Source: DATEMU01 sp964414585
Lineage (GTDB): Bacteria > Planctomycetota > Phycisphaerae > UBA1845 > UTPLA1
Direction of reading: 5' to 3'
NCBI GenBank assembly: GCA_964414585.1
Contig: CAYPXR010000069.1
Location: 23,021 to 87,020, forward strand
Length of the DNA: 64,000 nucleotides
In this document: positions 1 through 8,229 of the stretch, piece by piece
How the letters are laid out: the number at the start of each line of letters is the position of its first letter
Numbering within the stretch: position 1 is the stretch's first letter
The notes under the pieces: model-generated
Database searches by the model: none
Told to the model about the DNA's origin: nothing
What the model saw: the letters and a program-made list of their open reading frames with translations, nothing else
Translations under genes and position numbers: made by a program

Positions 1-758
1 CCGATGAAGGCAAAGCCCGCGATGGCAGGCGTTACCGCCAAGAGCGCGTCGGGAACGTATGCCCAAAGCGTGGTGGCAGTGTACTGCGTCGAGCCGTTGG
101 CCTGGAAAAAGATTCGCAGCGGCCACTCCCGGAAGACGGCGAAGAACAGCACGTTGTGAACGACCGGGGCCCAAAGCGACAACGCGGCGGCCGTGGCGCC
201 TTGCGACCACTTCGTCGGCTTCGTGAAAAGTGCGATCCACCACAGCGGAACCAGGACCGCCGCCTCGTGCCGCGTGACGAGGATCAGCGAAAAAATGGCG
301 GAGGCCACGAACGGTCGGCCGGCGTAGAAAAGTGCGACGGCGGCGATGAGATACAGCGCCGCGAAGTTTTCCGTCAGCGTCGTGAAGCCCAACAGCGCCG
401 CCAGTGGCTGCAAGTAACAGACGACGACGACCAGCCATTCGGGTCGAACATCCAGCCTCCGCGCGACCCGCGCTGCGATCAGCGCCGACGCGGCCGTCAC
501 GACGGCGGAAAGCAATCGTGCGGCGTGCCAGCCGGTCTCTCGATCGCCGATCCACGAAACGGCGGCGAGCGGCACGGTCAACCCCGGCCGGCCCCAAATG
601 TGCAGCAAATAGGACGGATACCACGCCGACCAGCGCGCCATCAGATAATGCGTCAGATCGTCGTCGTGATGGACACCGTCGGAAAGCAGACCGAATACGA
701 CCGTGAGCGCAAAGAAGGGAAGAATGACCGGCAGAATGGGGCGATGTTGTGAAGCCAC
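1..758 (-). CDS. GT-C family membrane glycosyltransferase, N-terminal part (cut by window edge)
   Basis: An open frame on the minus strand runs without a stop from a GTG to the window edge, giving 252 residues. Only GTG serves as start: an in-frame TGA lies 9 nt upstream, and the NAD kinase stop is 4 nt away, so the two genes are probably co-transcribed. The protein starts with a hydrophobic segment (ILPVILPFFALTVVFGLL) and then an Asp-rich loop (GVHHDDDLTHY, residues 28-38). This is the usual place of the metal/lipid-phosphate-binding acidic motif in GT-C transferases. Several more membrane segments follow (around LVVVVCYLQPLAALLGF, NFAALYLIAAVALFY, AAVLVPLWWIALF). By family knowledge it would move a sugar from a polyprenyl-phosphate carrier to an acceptor on the outer membrane face. 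Substrate unknown. The class call is fairly good; the exact family is not settled. Confidence 0.75.
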   Translation of the reverse strand, partial: MASQHRPILPVILPFFALTVVFGLLSDGVHHDDDLTHYLMARWSAWYPSYLLHIWGRPGLTVPLAAVSWIGDRETGWHAARLLSAVVTAASALIAARVARRLDVRPEWLVVVVCYLQPLAALLGFTTLTENFAALYLIAAVALFYAGRPFVASAIFSLILVTRHEAAVLVPLWWIALFTKPTKWSQGATAAALSLWAPVVHNVLFFAVFREWPLRIFFQANGSTQYTATTLWAYVPDALLAVTPAIAGFAFI

Positions 759-762
759 GCGA

Positions 763-1617
763 TTAGGTCAGACCCTGTCCCCATTTGAGTTTCTGCACGA
801 GCGTGTCCCATCCCTTGCGCGCCGGATTGCGGACGAGCTGAAAACATTCTTTTGAACGGGTGATGACAAGGCGCGATCCGCCGGGAAGCGGGCGGATAAA
901 CTGGCCGTCCAACACCAGCGCCGCGCCCGCGCTCGTCGCGCGAACGGAAATGCCCAGTTTCGCCTGTGGGCCGACGACGACCGGCCGATGGGTGAGAGAG
1001 TGCGGGCACAGCGGCGTGAGGATAATCGCCTCGACGTCCGGCTGCACGATCGGTCCGCCACAGGACATGTTGTGCGCCGTCGACCCGGTCGGCGTCGCGA
1101 TGATGAGGCCGTCGCTGACGATGGTCGTGACCGGAACGCCGTCGATGTCCACCGCGAGGCCGACGGTGCGGAACGGCTGGGCGACGCGAACGACGCAATC
1201 GTTGAGCGCGATGCCGTCGTAAGGCGCGTCGTCCGGCGGCGCGTCGAGATGGACGTCGAGCATCATCCGCCGGCTGATGAGTTCGGGTTCGCCGATGATG
1301 CGGCCCAGGTCACGCTCGAGTTCGTCGACGGAAAAATCGGCGAGGTAGCCGAGCTTTCCGAGATTGACTCCGACGATCGGCACCTGGCGGCGCTGCATCG
1401 CCTGACCCACGGCGAGAATCGTGCCGTCACCGCCCAAGGCGACCACGTAGTCCGCGTTGGCCGCCTGGATGGTTTCGGGGCGACTTTCGAGGTCCGAGCC
1501 GGCCAACAGGCCCCTCGACGAAAGCAATTCTGATAGACGGCGGAATGCCTCGGGCACGTCGGGCTTTTCCGCGTTGCCAATCAAAAAGACCCGCGATTTC
1601 TTGCTCGATGGGGGCAT
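763..1617 (-). CDS. nadK: NAD kinase
   Basis: ATP-dependent NAD kinase makes NADP from NAD in the cytoplasm. The 284-residue product has the family hallmarks in order: the GGDGT loop (VVALGGDGTILAV), the NLGKLGYLAD segment, NDCVV, the nucleotide-binding SDGLIIATPTGSTAHNMS region with GGPIV, and the conserved C-terminal half with LDGQ. The frame stays open 27 codons further up (to 1698), but homology begins at MPPSSKKSRVFLIGN, and an AAAGGGA ribosome site lies before this ATG, so 1617 is preferred. The usual Tyr after PTGSTA is His here (PTGSTAHNMS), a small variation. The stop is followed after 4 nt by the start of the GT-C gene. Confidence 0.93.
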   Translation of the reverse strand: MPPSSKKSRVFLIGNAEKPDVPEAFRRLSELLSSRGLLAGSDLESRPETIQAANADYVVALGGDGTILAVGQAMQRRQVPIVGVNLGKLGYLADFSVDELERDLGRIIGEPELISRRMMLDVHLDAPPDDAPYDGIALNDCVVRVAQPFRTVGLAVDIDGVPVTTIVSDGLIIATPTGSTAHNMSCGGPIVQPDVEAIILTPLCPHSLTHRPVVVGPQAKLGISVRATSAGAALVLDGQFIRPLPGGSRLVITRSKECFQLVRNPARKGWDTLVQKLKWGQGLT

Positions 1618-1955
1618 GAATCCCTTTGATGCAACCAAGCCCGGCGAATGACCGGAATTGATTATACGACGAAGGCAAAAGCCTGCCTGAGCATCCAAGC
1701 TTTGCCAATCCGCCGGGGACAGGTTTTGGTTACTGCTATAAAGTTATTATTTACAATATCTTATATCTATTCTGGGCACTATTCATTCCCGTCAATTCCA
1801 AGCGTGTTGGGGTGGGCAGACACCTTGCAGATGCGAATAATTCGCCGGGTCTGAGTTCGCGAATGACCCAAGACGAGGGATTGCCGCCTGCGGAGAGGGG
1901 TCGCGTTGGATCCACGCGCTTCTGTGGGGGCCCTCGGTCCTGATGGAGTGATGCG
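1618..1955. other. Intergenic region upstream of two divergent transcripts
   Basis: A 338-bp gene-free stretch separates divergent nadK and the secretion operon. It holds an AT-rich patch around 1738-1790 (TTATTATTTACAATATCTTA) that contrasts with the GC-rich surroundings and is the most likely promoter area for the operon. I could not fix convincing -35/-10 pairs. No RNA gene or repeat is recognised. Confidence 0.4.
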
Positions 1956-3263
1956 ATGCCAAAATTTCAATATGAAGCGATGAACGCCGCCGGCCAAGAG
2001 GTCAAGGACGAGGTCGACGCGCCGAATTCCGAGGAGGCGATTGCGAAGATCCGCAGCCTCGGCTACTTCCCGACGAAGGTCCGTCAAAAAGGCGGCGCCA
2101 AAAAGGCGGCGCCCGCCACCGGGCCGGGCACCAAGCGAAAGGCCGCCGGCGGCATCGGCGGCGTCTCGACCAAACAACTCACGTCGTTCACGCGTCAGCT
2201 ATCGACGCTGATGGACGCCGGTCTTCCGATTCTTCGCTCGTTGCGCATCCTCGAACAACAGCAAAAGCCCGGCACCCTTCGCGTCTCGCTGCGCCACGTC
2301 GCCGAAGACGTCGAAGGCGGCGCGACGCTGTCGGAAGCCATGGCCCGCCACCCCAAGGTTTTTGACCGTTTGTATTCCAACATGATCGCGGCGGGGGAGG
2401 CGGGCGGCGTGCTCGACGTCATTCTCCAGCGTCTCGCGGATTTCATGGAAAAGGCCCAGAAGCTCAAGCGCAAGGTCATCGGCGCGATGATCTACCCGGC
2501 CTGCGTCATCAGCTTCGCACTGCTCATCGTCTCCGGCATCATGTATTTCGTCGTGCCGAAGTTCAAGACGATCTTCGCCGACTTCGACACCTCGCTTCCC
2601 GGCCTGACGGTTTTTCTCTTGACGCTGTCCGACTGGATGATCGGCAAGACCACGGATGCAAGCGGAAAGGAAGTGGATGCGCTCATCCCCGGGTGGGCGT
2701 TTATTCTCTTCTCACCGGTCATCTTCATCGTCGCCTACAAAATGATCCGCAAGTTCCAGGGCGGCCGCATGGTTCTCGACATCGTCAAGCTCAAGGTCCC
2801 CATTCTCGGCACGATCCTGAGCAAATCCGGCGTCGCGCGATTCACACGAACGCTCGGCACCCTGGTCGCCGCGGGTGTTCCGATCCTTGAAGCCCTGACG
2901 ATCACCAAGGACACCTCCGGAAACGAGGTCTATGCCCGGGCGCTGGGCAAAGTGCACGACTCCATCCGCGAGGGCGAGTCGTTCGCGGCGCCGCTCAAGG
3001 CGACGAAGGTCGTAGACAACCTCGTGGTCAACATGGTCGACGTCGGCGAAGAAACCGGCGATCTCGACAAGATGCTCATCAAGGTCGCCGACAACTACGA
3101 CGACGAAGTGGAAACGCTCGTCGCCGGCCTGGTCAGCCTGCTCGAACCGGTGATGGTCATCGTGCTGGGCGGCATCGTCGGATTTATCGTCATCGCCCTC
3201 TTCCTGCCGATGGTCAGCCTGGTCAACAGCCTGACGGGCGGCGGCGGCCCCGCCGGCGAGTAG
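1956..3263 (+). CDS. gspF: Type II secretion inner-membrane platform protein GspF/PilC
   Basis: A polytopic inner-membrane platform protein of type II secretion and type IV pilus machines, which couples the assembly ATPase to pseudopilin polymerisation. The 435 residues (usual family length about 400) show the N-terminal cytoplasmic segment (MPKFQYEAMNAAGQEV), then two T2SSF domains. The first contains FTRQLSTLMDAGLPILRSL, and the second repeats it as FTRTLGTLVAAGVPILEAL. Each is followed by hydrophobic membrane helices (VISFALLIVSGIMYFVVP and VMVIVLGGIVGFIVIALF). An extra Ala/Lys/Gly-rich linker (about residues 45-70) precedes domain one. The gene opens an operon of pseudopilins. The ATPase GspE, the secretin and the prepilin peptidase are not in this window. 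Confidence 0.93.
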   Translation: MPKFQYEAMNAAGQEVKDEVDAPNSEEAIAKIRSLGYFPTKVRQKGGAKKAAPATGPGTKRKAAGGIGGVSTKQLTSFTRQLSTLMDAGLPILRSLRILEQQQKPGTLRVSLRHVAEDVEGGATLSEAMARHPKVFDRLYSNMIAAGEAGGVLDVILQRLADFMEKAQKLKRKVIGAMIYPACVISFALLIVSGIMYFVVPKFKTIFADFDTSLPGLTVFLLTLSDWMIGKTTDASGKEVDALIPGWAFILFSPVIFIVAYKMIRKFQGGRMVLDIVKLKVPILGTILSKSGVARFTRTLGTLVAAGVPILEALTITKDTSGNEVYARALGKVHDSIREGESFAAPLKATKVVDNLVVNMVDVGEETGDLDKMLIKVADNYDDEVETLVAGLVSLLEPVMVIVLGGIVGFIVIALFLPMVSLVNSLTGGGGPAGE

Positions 3264-3290
3264 TTTGTGTCAGACCTAAGGAAACGTTTT

Positions 3291-4163
3291 GTGGTACGAG
3301 TACGAGTCCATTCGAGCCAACGGAGCCTTCGACGGGCCTGGACGCTCCTCGAACTCCTCACGGCGATGGCCATCTTCGCCGTCCTGACGGGCGCGGTGCT
3401 CATCGGGGGCAACGCAGTCCGCAATTCGCGGCGCAGCGCGACGGCCAAGCAACAACTGAAGCTCATCGCCACGGCGATCGACGCGTATGCGGGCTTCTGG
3501 CCCAAGTGGCAGATCGGAAATGTCGTGATCGCCGACAAGGGCTGGCCGGATTTTGTGCCCGGCCGGGTCTTCGCCTCGTGCCCCGGCGGGCTGGGGATTT
3601 ACACGGAGATTGCCGGCTTTAATGACACTCTGCTCATGGGCCCCGGTAATCCAACGTGGATCGACAACAATATCCTGGACCTCTATTCGATCGCCACTCT
3701 CGCGTACCAATTGCTGGCGACGTCGGGCAAGGGATCCCTCATTCAAGATCGTGCGGGAGCCCAATTGAATAATTGGACGGAGTTTGTTCCTGATCCCGCT
3801 CGTGCCTTCTATCCCCATTTTGATGCGACTTGTATTCCAGGCAGTGGAACCGCATCGCGAAAAGTCGAGGTCTTCGTCGATCCGTGGGGAACGCCGATGC
3901 GATACTTCTGGGTTTACCGAGACGCTTCCAATACCGCCCATCGTGGATATTTGCCCGTCGGCCTCGCGCCGGTCGCGGCCGATCTGCTGGACAACGGGGC
4001 ATTTGATCAGGATGCCACAGCAGGCGTCTTCGTGCCCAAGACGGCCGTTGGCTATGTCCTGGAATCCGCCGGACCGGACAAAAAGTTTGGAAACGTGTGG
4101 AAGATCAATCCGACGGCGGCGGAGATCGCGGACGCCGCCGACAACGTGATGATGACGCCGTGA
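3291..4163 (+). CDS. Type II secretion pseudopilin-like protein
   Basis: A prepilin-type protein of about 290 residues. The leader is basic (VRVRVHSSQRSLRRA) and is followed by the class III signal WTLLELLTAMAIF, with the conserved Glu at mature position 5 and a hydrophobic helix. The residue before the cleavage site is Ala rather than the usual Gly. The frame is open from a GTG at 3267, but a TAAGGAAA ribosome site at 3276-3283 sits 8 nt before the GTG at 3291, so that start is preferred. The C-terminal part has a globular domain with a short motif (DPWGTPMRYFW) seen in GspG-like pseudopilins. It is three to 30 nt downstream of gspF and overlaps the next gene, so it is part of one operon. 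The subtype (H, I, J, G) cannot be assigned firmly. Confidence 0.82.
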   Translation: MVRVRVHSSQRSLRRAWTLLELLTAMAIFAVLTGAVLIGGNAVRNSRRSATAKQQLKLIATAIDAYAGFWPKWQIGNVVIADKGWPDFVPGRVFASCPGGLGIYTEIAGFNDTLLMGPGNPTWIDNNILDLYSIATLAYQLLATSGKGSLIQDRAGAQLNNWTEFVPDPARAFYPHFDATCIPGSGTASRKVEVFVDPWGTPMRYFWVYRDASNTAHRGYLPVGLAPVAADLLDNGAFDQDATAGVFVPKTAVGYVLESAGPDKKFGNVWKINPTAAEIADAADNVMMTP

Positions 4164-5134
4164 GTGATGCGATGAGGATTGCGCAACAGGATAGTCGATA
4201 TGCCGAACGCCCGACGATAACCATCGGCGGGCATCGGTGGCGGCGCGCCTTCACGTTTATCGAGATGCTCGTCTCCGTCACGATCATCTCCATCCTCGTC
4301 ACGATCAGCGCCCTGGGGTTCCGAAAAATCACCGAGAGCAACACGCTTGCCCAGGCCAAGAATGCGGTCTTGACCTACGCCAAGATCGCCCGCAGTTACG
4401 CCGTCGCCAACCACATCGAAACGATGTTCGTGGTCAACCCCTTCAACGGCCGTTTCGAGATCTGGCATGCGAACCCGCCGGTGTTTGGAGCTTCATGGGA
4501 TGTACTTTCCGGCGGCAGTCCAACAATCGATCCCTGGAACACGGACGGCTATGCCTTCGCGCCCGTTTTGGATTCGGGCGCCCGACTCCCCACGGATTCA
4601 AGCGGCCATCAGTTAGCCGCGGTACATCCGATCGACTACGCCGACGTGCCCGCCACGCGACCGACACTGGCCGACGGCGAAGAGCGAAACATCGACAACT
4701 TTACCTGGGCCGCCTTGTGTTTTGACGCGAACGGCGAACTCGTCGTTCGCACGCGCCGAATCGCCACCCGGACTTACACCCGGCGCGACGGAACGCTCCG
4801 TCCGGCGCCGGCGCTGCCGCCGAATCCGCCAATGGCCGACCAGCGAAATCGCCTGATTGACGAATCGCCTGATTTGTCGATTCTCACTGCCGGCGGGCAC
4901 TTGGTCTACAAGGACCTCAGCGGTGATACGCCCATCACCTCCTCAATCGGCTTTGTGATTTCCGAGGCCTCAAAGATGCGGCAGGTGGTCGGTTCAGATT
5001 CGATCACTGACCCGTCGGTGCTGGTGAACAACTGGCTCCTCAAGACGCGAACCGGTCAACCCTATGCCGGCTTCGCCGACACCATCGTCCTCAACCGATA
5101 TTCCGGCCACCAACTTCTCGCGAAGGGTTCATGA
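4160..5134 (+). CDS. Pseudopilin, GspH-like
   Basis: A prepilin-type protein with signal AFTFIEMLVSVTIISILVTI preceded by HRWRR; Ala is at -1 and Glu at +5 of the mature form. The segment after the helix (ALGFRKITESNTLAQAKNAV) and the following strand-rich part resemble GspH/FimT minor pseudopilins, the tip-forming subunits of the type II pseudopilus. The start is uncertain. A GTG overlaps the TGA of the preceding gene (GTGA), and an ATG lies at 4172; the cleaved mature protein is the same either way. The downstream gene starts 2 nt after the stop, indicating translational coupling. Confidence 0.8.
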   Translation: MSDAMRIAQQDSRYAERPTITIGGHRWRRAFTFIEMLVSVTIISILVTISALGFRKITESNTLAQAKNAVLTYAKIARSYAVANHIETMFVVNPFNGRFEIWHANPPVFGASWDVLSGGSPTIDPWNTDGYAFAPVLDSGARLPTDSSGHQLAAVHPIDYADVPATRPTLADGEERNIDNFTWAALCFDANGELVVRTRRIATRTYTRRDGTLRPAPALPPNPPMADQRNRLIDESPDLSILTAGGHLVYKDLSGDTPITSSIGFVISEASKMRQVVGSDSITDPSVLVNNWLLKTRTGQPYAGFADTIVLNRYSGHQLLAKGS

Positions 5135-5135
5135 A

Positions 5136-6242
5136 ATGACGCACCTCTCAAAAAATCGACGCGTCGTTTCGCGGGCCGGGCCCGGCGGTTTCTCGCTGCT
5201 GGAAACGACCATCGCGGTCGGCATTCTCGGCATCGGTCTGATCATGGTCGCGGCGGTCTTTCCCGTCGCCCTGACGCAACATCGCGACAACGTGGACCAG
5301 GCCCGCGCGCTGGAATTAACGTCCAAGGCCCAGGCGCTCATGACCCAGCGTCTCGATGCGTCGCGCCTGTGGGTCGACCCCGCCGTGCTTTCAACGCCGG
5401 GACTCGACTCGCCGTGGTATTTGCTGCCCATTTTGAACCTCACGATGAACAACGCAACCTGGGACAATATGCCGCTGGGCGGTCCACTGACCTATGTCGA
5501 CGTCATCAACGGCGTCAACCTGTCGAATAACAGCTCGACCAACGCGAGTTACGCGTCGACGTATCCCACGCTTTCGCCGACGAACCCGCTCAATCCGACC
5601 CTGCTCTTCGGACTCGATGTGCTCAGCGACCGGATCGCCCCCGGCGTTTCCGATTCGCCGTTCACCGATTCGGAATTCATGGAAGCGCCGAACCGGCTCG
5701 CGTGGTACGGCTTTTACCGGCGGGCGGCGACCGGCAGCGTGAACTTTGCGACGGCCATCTGCAAGCAACGAACGAATCAGATTTTTGTCGAACAAGACCT
5801 GAGCGTCGCCGCGCCGTTTTCAAATCCCACGGTCAATGCGGCTTCCGCCCGGAGATTGCCGGTTCCGTGGCGCGTGAGCGTGGCGTATCCCGTGTTCAAG
5901 GGAAATGTGCTTTCCAATGCCCCCGCGGCGCCGCTCCTGGGCGGAACGCTCGGCCTGGCCCGGCTGGCTCCCATTGGCGCCAAAATCATGGTCAGCGGCG
6001 GCAGCTATACGGACGGCGCGAGCGCCGCGCCCGTGCCCGCCGGCGTGATCCTCACCGTTTCGGACATCATTGATGACTACACGGTCGAATTTGTCGGCGA
6101 TTCGACAGGGCTTCCCTTGTACGATCCCGCGCCCGCCGGCGCTCCGCATTTCACGTTTGACGTCTGGGTCTTTCCGCCTGCCCAGAGGAACGGCGATTTC
6201 GGCAAGGAATCTCCGGTTTTGGATTGGAAGGTGTTTCAATGA
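5136..6242 (+). CDS. Pseudopilin, GspI/PilV-like
   Basis: A 368-residue prepilin-type protein whose leader ends in RAGPGG before FSLLETTIAVGILGIGLIMV. This is the only pseudopilin in the operon with the canonical Gly at -1. The SLLET-A-GIL-IG pattern is typical of the GspI/PilV type. The start at ATG 5136 follows an AAGGG ribosome site 8 nt upstream and lies 1 nt after the preceding stop. The long C-terminal domain has no recognisable catalytic motif. It overlaps the next gene by 4 nt (ATGA), so the genes are translated as a block and the product is probably a minor pilus-tip component. Confidence 0.82.
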   Translation: MTHLSKNRRVVSRAGPGGFSLLETTIAVGILGIGLIMVAAVFPVALTQHRDNVDQARALELTSKAQALMTQRLDASRLWVDPAVLSTPGLDSPWYLLPILNLTMNNATWDNMPLGGPLTYVDVINGVNLSNNSSTNASYASTYPTLSPTNPLNPTLLFGLDVLSDRIAPGVSDSPFTDSEFMEAPNRLAWYGFYRRAATGSVNFATAICKQRTNQIFVEQDLSVAAPFSNPTVNAASARRLPVPWRVSVAYPVFKGNVLSNAPAAPLLGGTLGLARLAPIGAKIMVSGGSYTDGASAAPVPAGVILTVSDIIDDYTVEFVGDSTGLPLYDPAPAGAPHFTFDVWVFPPAQRNGDFGKESPVLDWKVFQ

Positions 6243-7702
6243 CGACGCACCGACCCCAATCTTACAAAGTCGGCTCCGATCAGAGCCGCGCCCGTAAGGA
6301 AGCGCTGACGCGCGCTTCGGTCGTCGCGCGGCGCTCCTTTACAGTCGCGGCTCTGACGGCGCGTGCTTTTACCATCATCGAACTCATGGTCTCGATGGCC
6401 GTCCTGGCGGTGACCATCATCGCGGTCGCCACCATTTTTAACATCAGCTCCGATGCCGCGAGCCGGACCGAGTCGCACGCCGAGGTTCTCGAAGCCTCCG
6501 CCGCTTTTCAACAGAGCATTTCCGACGATCTCGCGCATCTGACCGGCGGATTGCTCATCATCGAGAGCCCGCCGCCGACGCTGGTCCGAACGGAAGTCTC
6601 CGGCGGTGAGAAAATCATTCGCCTCCGGCACGATCGGTTGGTCTTTCTCGCCTCGCGCGGCAGCGACGGGGAGTTTCAATCCTTCACCGACCCGACGTAC
6701 GGCGACCCCGCCAACCCGACCAGAAAGCCGGCGGGCAGCCCGGAAGCGATGATCTATTACGGCCCGGGAATCCCGGTCGAGGGAAACGGCTCCGGCGCCG
6801 GCCTTCAAAAATTATTTGACGACGAAGCGGTCGCCCTGGCCGCTTCGGACTGGGTTTTTTCGCGCCGCGCGATTTTGCTCATGGGGGCCGCTCCCGCCGT
6901 GGCGGGCTGGACGCCGCCGGACATGGCCGATTTCGACGCGGGCCTGATCACCAGCGCGCCGGATATCTTCGATGCGCGGATGGATGCGCTCGTTTCGACC
7001 GCGACCGAAGACGCGACGGCCGCCAAGGTCGCCCAACAACTGCTGGGCATTCCGGTCGGCGCGCCGACGGCCCGTTTGTCCGATCTGTGGAGGCCGAACC
7101 TGACGCCGATCACCCTTAGCCTTTCGGATTCGACCTACGCCGATTACTACGCCAGAAGCGGGTTCACCTTCCAGCCGCGATTGACGGATTTCCGCATCGA
7201 GTGGACCGACGGGGGAAGCATCGATCTGCTCGGGCCGGACGGCAATCCCAACACCGGCGACGAGAATTACGGCACGCGCTGGTTTGGATTGGCGCCCTAT
7301 CGGGACGAGGTGCCGGACCTGACCTCCATCAATTCGGTGAAATACCAGGCGCGAATGCGGAGCAATCCCGGCGCCGGTAATCCCAGCAATCCCAATCCCC
7401 TGAACGCCGACAACAACAATCTGGCTCGATGGAGCGAGATCGAATGGTCGACGCCCGGGGCGGCGGACGCACAGGCCCGTTATCGCGCCGTCTGGCGATC
7501 CGATGTCTGGCAGGCTCCGTACAAACCCACGGCCCTGAAATTCACCTACCGAATTTACGACGCGACCAGACGCCTCAAACAGAACGCGACGCTCGATTTC
7601 AACGAAGACGGCCTGCCCGATCCCGATCCGAACAACGCGGGGAAGCCGTATGTGACGACGCGATTTGGACAGGAGTTTTCGATTGTGGTGCCGCTCCCGT
7701 GA
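6239..7702 (+). CDS. Pseudopilin, GspJ-like, with a repeat inside its leader peptide
   Basis: A 487-residue prepilin-type protein. The processing site is at residues 43/44 (TARA before FTIIELMVSMAVLAVTI), giving Ala at -1 and Glu at +5. The size and order after the GspI-like gene suggest a GspJ-type minor pseudopilin. The leader is unusually long, because residues about 14-39 are encoded by a copy of a dispersed palindromic repeat (6280-6356). As the leader is removed by prepilin peptidase, the insert would not alter the mature subunit. The ATG overlaps the previous stop (ATGA). The TGA stop shares its last base with the first base of the four-helix-bundle cassette, so the original C-terminus may have been changed by that insertion. 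Confidence 0.8.
   Translation: MTTHRPQSYKVGSDQSRARKEALTRASVVARRSFTVAALTARAFTIIELMVSMAVLAVTIIAVATIFNISSDAASRTESHAEVLEASAAFQQSISDDLAHLTGGLLIIESPPPTLVRTEVSGGEKIIRLRHDRLVFLASRGSDGEFQSFTDPTYGDPANPTRKPAGSPEAMIYYGPGIPVEGNGSGAGLQKLFDDEAVALAASDWVFSRRAILLMGAAPAVAGWTPPDMADFDAGLITSAPDIFDARMDALVSTATEDATAAKVAQQLLGIPVGAPTARLSDLWRPNLTPITLSLSDSTYADYYARSGFTFQPRLTDFRIEWTDGGSIDLLGPDGNPNTGDENYGTRWFGLAPYRDEVPDLTSINSVKYQARMRSNPGAGNPSNPNPLNADNNNLARWSEIEWSTPGAADAQARYRAVWRSDVWQAPYKPTALKFTYRIYDATRRLKQNATLDFNEDGLPDPDPNNAGKPYVTTRFGQEFSIVVPLP
6280..6356. repeat. Dispersed palindromic repeat, copy A (two inverted arms, inside a CDS)
   Basis: The arms 6280-6305 and 6331-6356 are inverted copies that match at 22 of 26 positions. 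The core of the left arm reads TCAGAGCCGCGCCCGTAAGG. A 25-nt GC-rich spacer containing CGCG inverted pairs separates them. Related single or paired arms occur at 28764-28789, 53932-53957 and 63175-63272. The whole repeat is read in frame as part of the pseudopilin leader. Confidence 0.85.
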
Positions 7703-7733
7703 AGGCTTGAGGCTTGAGACCTGAGGCTTGAGG
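7702..7733 (+). repeat. Left inverted end of the four-helix-bundle cassette
   Basis: A 32-nt sequence of degenerate heptamers (GGCTTGA twice, GACCTGA, GGCTTGA) that is the perfect reverse complement of 8179-8210. It begins on the last base of the upstream TGA stop codon. Confidence 0.95.
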
Positions 7734-7736
7734 AAA

Positions 7737-8096
7737 TCATGAAGCGCTTCTCAGACTTTGAATCAGACCTGACAGCACGCGTGCGGTTTCCTCATACCGT
7801 TCGTGGAGAACGCTCGACGATTCTTCGGACAGGAATTGCAGGCGTCTTGAGAGGTCGACGAAGTAGCCGAGTTCTCGGAGTGAGCCGAGCGAAATATCAA
7901 GGAATCTTACATAGTCATTTTGGCCTTGCCTTGCGCTGCCTTCGACGATGTTTGCCACCACGGATACGGCGGCCCGTCTCATTTGCGAGACCAGACCGAA
8001 CAATTCCTCGCGCGGATAGCTCTGAGTGGCTTCATAAACTGAAAGAACAAGCCCATCGGCCAGCTCAAATGCCTCTAACTTGCGGTGATCTCTCAT
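7737..8096 (-). CDS. Four-helix bundle protein (23S rRNA intervening-sequence / S23 family)
   Basis: A 119-residue helical protein starting MRDHRKLEAFELADGLVL, the typical beginning of the S23/IVS four-helix-bundle family (TIGR02436-like). Characteristic internal motifs follow: FGLVSQMRRAAVSVVANIVEG, split by a short turn from FLDISLGSLRELGYFVDLS. Relatives are coded in intervening sequences of 23S rRNA and in chromosomal islands, and form pentameric barrels; Avd of diversity-generating retroelements is a structural relative. Function is unknown, with nucleic-acid binding suspected. The frame extends 23 codons further up (to 8165), but homology starts at 8096. It is opposite in strand to the operon it sits in and is enclosed by inverted ends, so it is cargo of a mobile cassette. 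Confidence 0.9.
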   Translation of the reverse strand: MRDHRKLEAFELADGLVLSVYEATQSYPREELFGLVSQMRRAAVSVVANIVEGSARQGQNDYVRFLDISLGSLRELGYFVDLSRRLQFLSEESSSVLHERYEETARVLSGLIQSLRSAS

Positions 8097-8178
8097 GAAA
8101 TGTTCCCATTCAAATTCACTGCCCCTCGATGCTGAGCACCCTCCAGTCGATGTAAAGTCTCGCACGGCCGTGGTCTTC

Positions 8179-8210
8179 CCTCAAGCCTCAGGTCTCAAGC
8201 CTCAAGCCTT
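8179..8210 (-). repeat. Right inverted end of the four-helix-bundle cassette
   Basis: Perfect reverse complement of 7702-7733 (32 of 32). It is also in frame with the downstream GspK-like gene, where it would encode a PQASGLKPQAF-like segment if translation starts upstream. Confidence 0.95.
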
Positions 8211-8229
8211 TTCTCGCCGCGGAACGATC

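Larger units (their letters stand above)
7702..8210. mobile_element. Four-helix-bundle (S23/IVS-type) cassette with perfect 32-nt inverted ends
   Basis: A 509-bp unit bounded by 7702-7733 and 8179-8210, which are exact reverse complements over 32 nt. Each end is made of heptamers (GGCTTGA, GGCTTGA, GACCTGA, GGCTTGA). The only gene inside is a four-helix-bundle protein on the minus strand, whose stop lies 3 nt from the left end. It interrupts a tightly packed plus-strand pseudopilin operon, with the upstream stop codon finishing on its first base and the downstream gene's membrane segment starting about 20 nt after its last base. This is best explained as insertion of a small mobile cassette. 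No transposase is present, so it would be non-autonomous or mobilised by an unknown route. Confidence 0.75.

Noticed and set aside
156..752. A 198-codon plus-strand frame at the window start
   Set aside because: It is Arg-rich without homology. The minus strand here encodes a membrane protein with GTG start and consistent helices.
7702..8210. Classical insertion sequence
   Set aside because: No transposase is encoded, the unit is only 509 bp, and its ends are heptamer arrays rather than IS-type terminal repeats. No target-site duplication could be identified.
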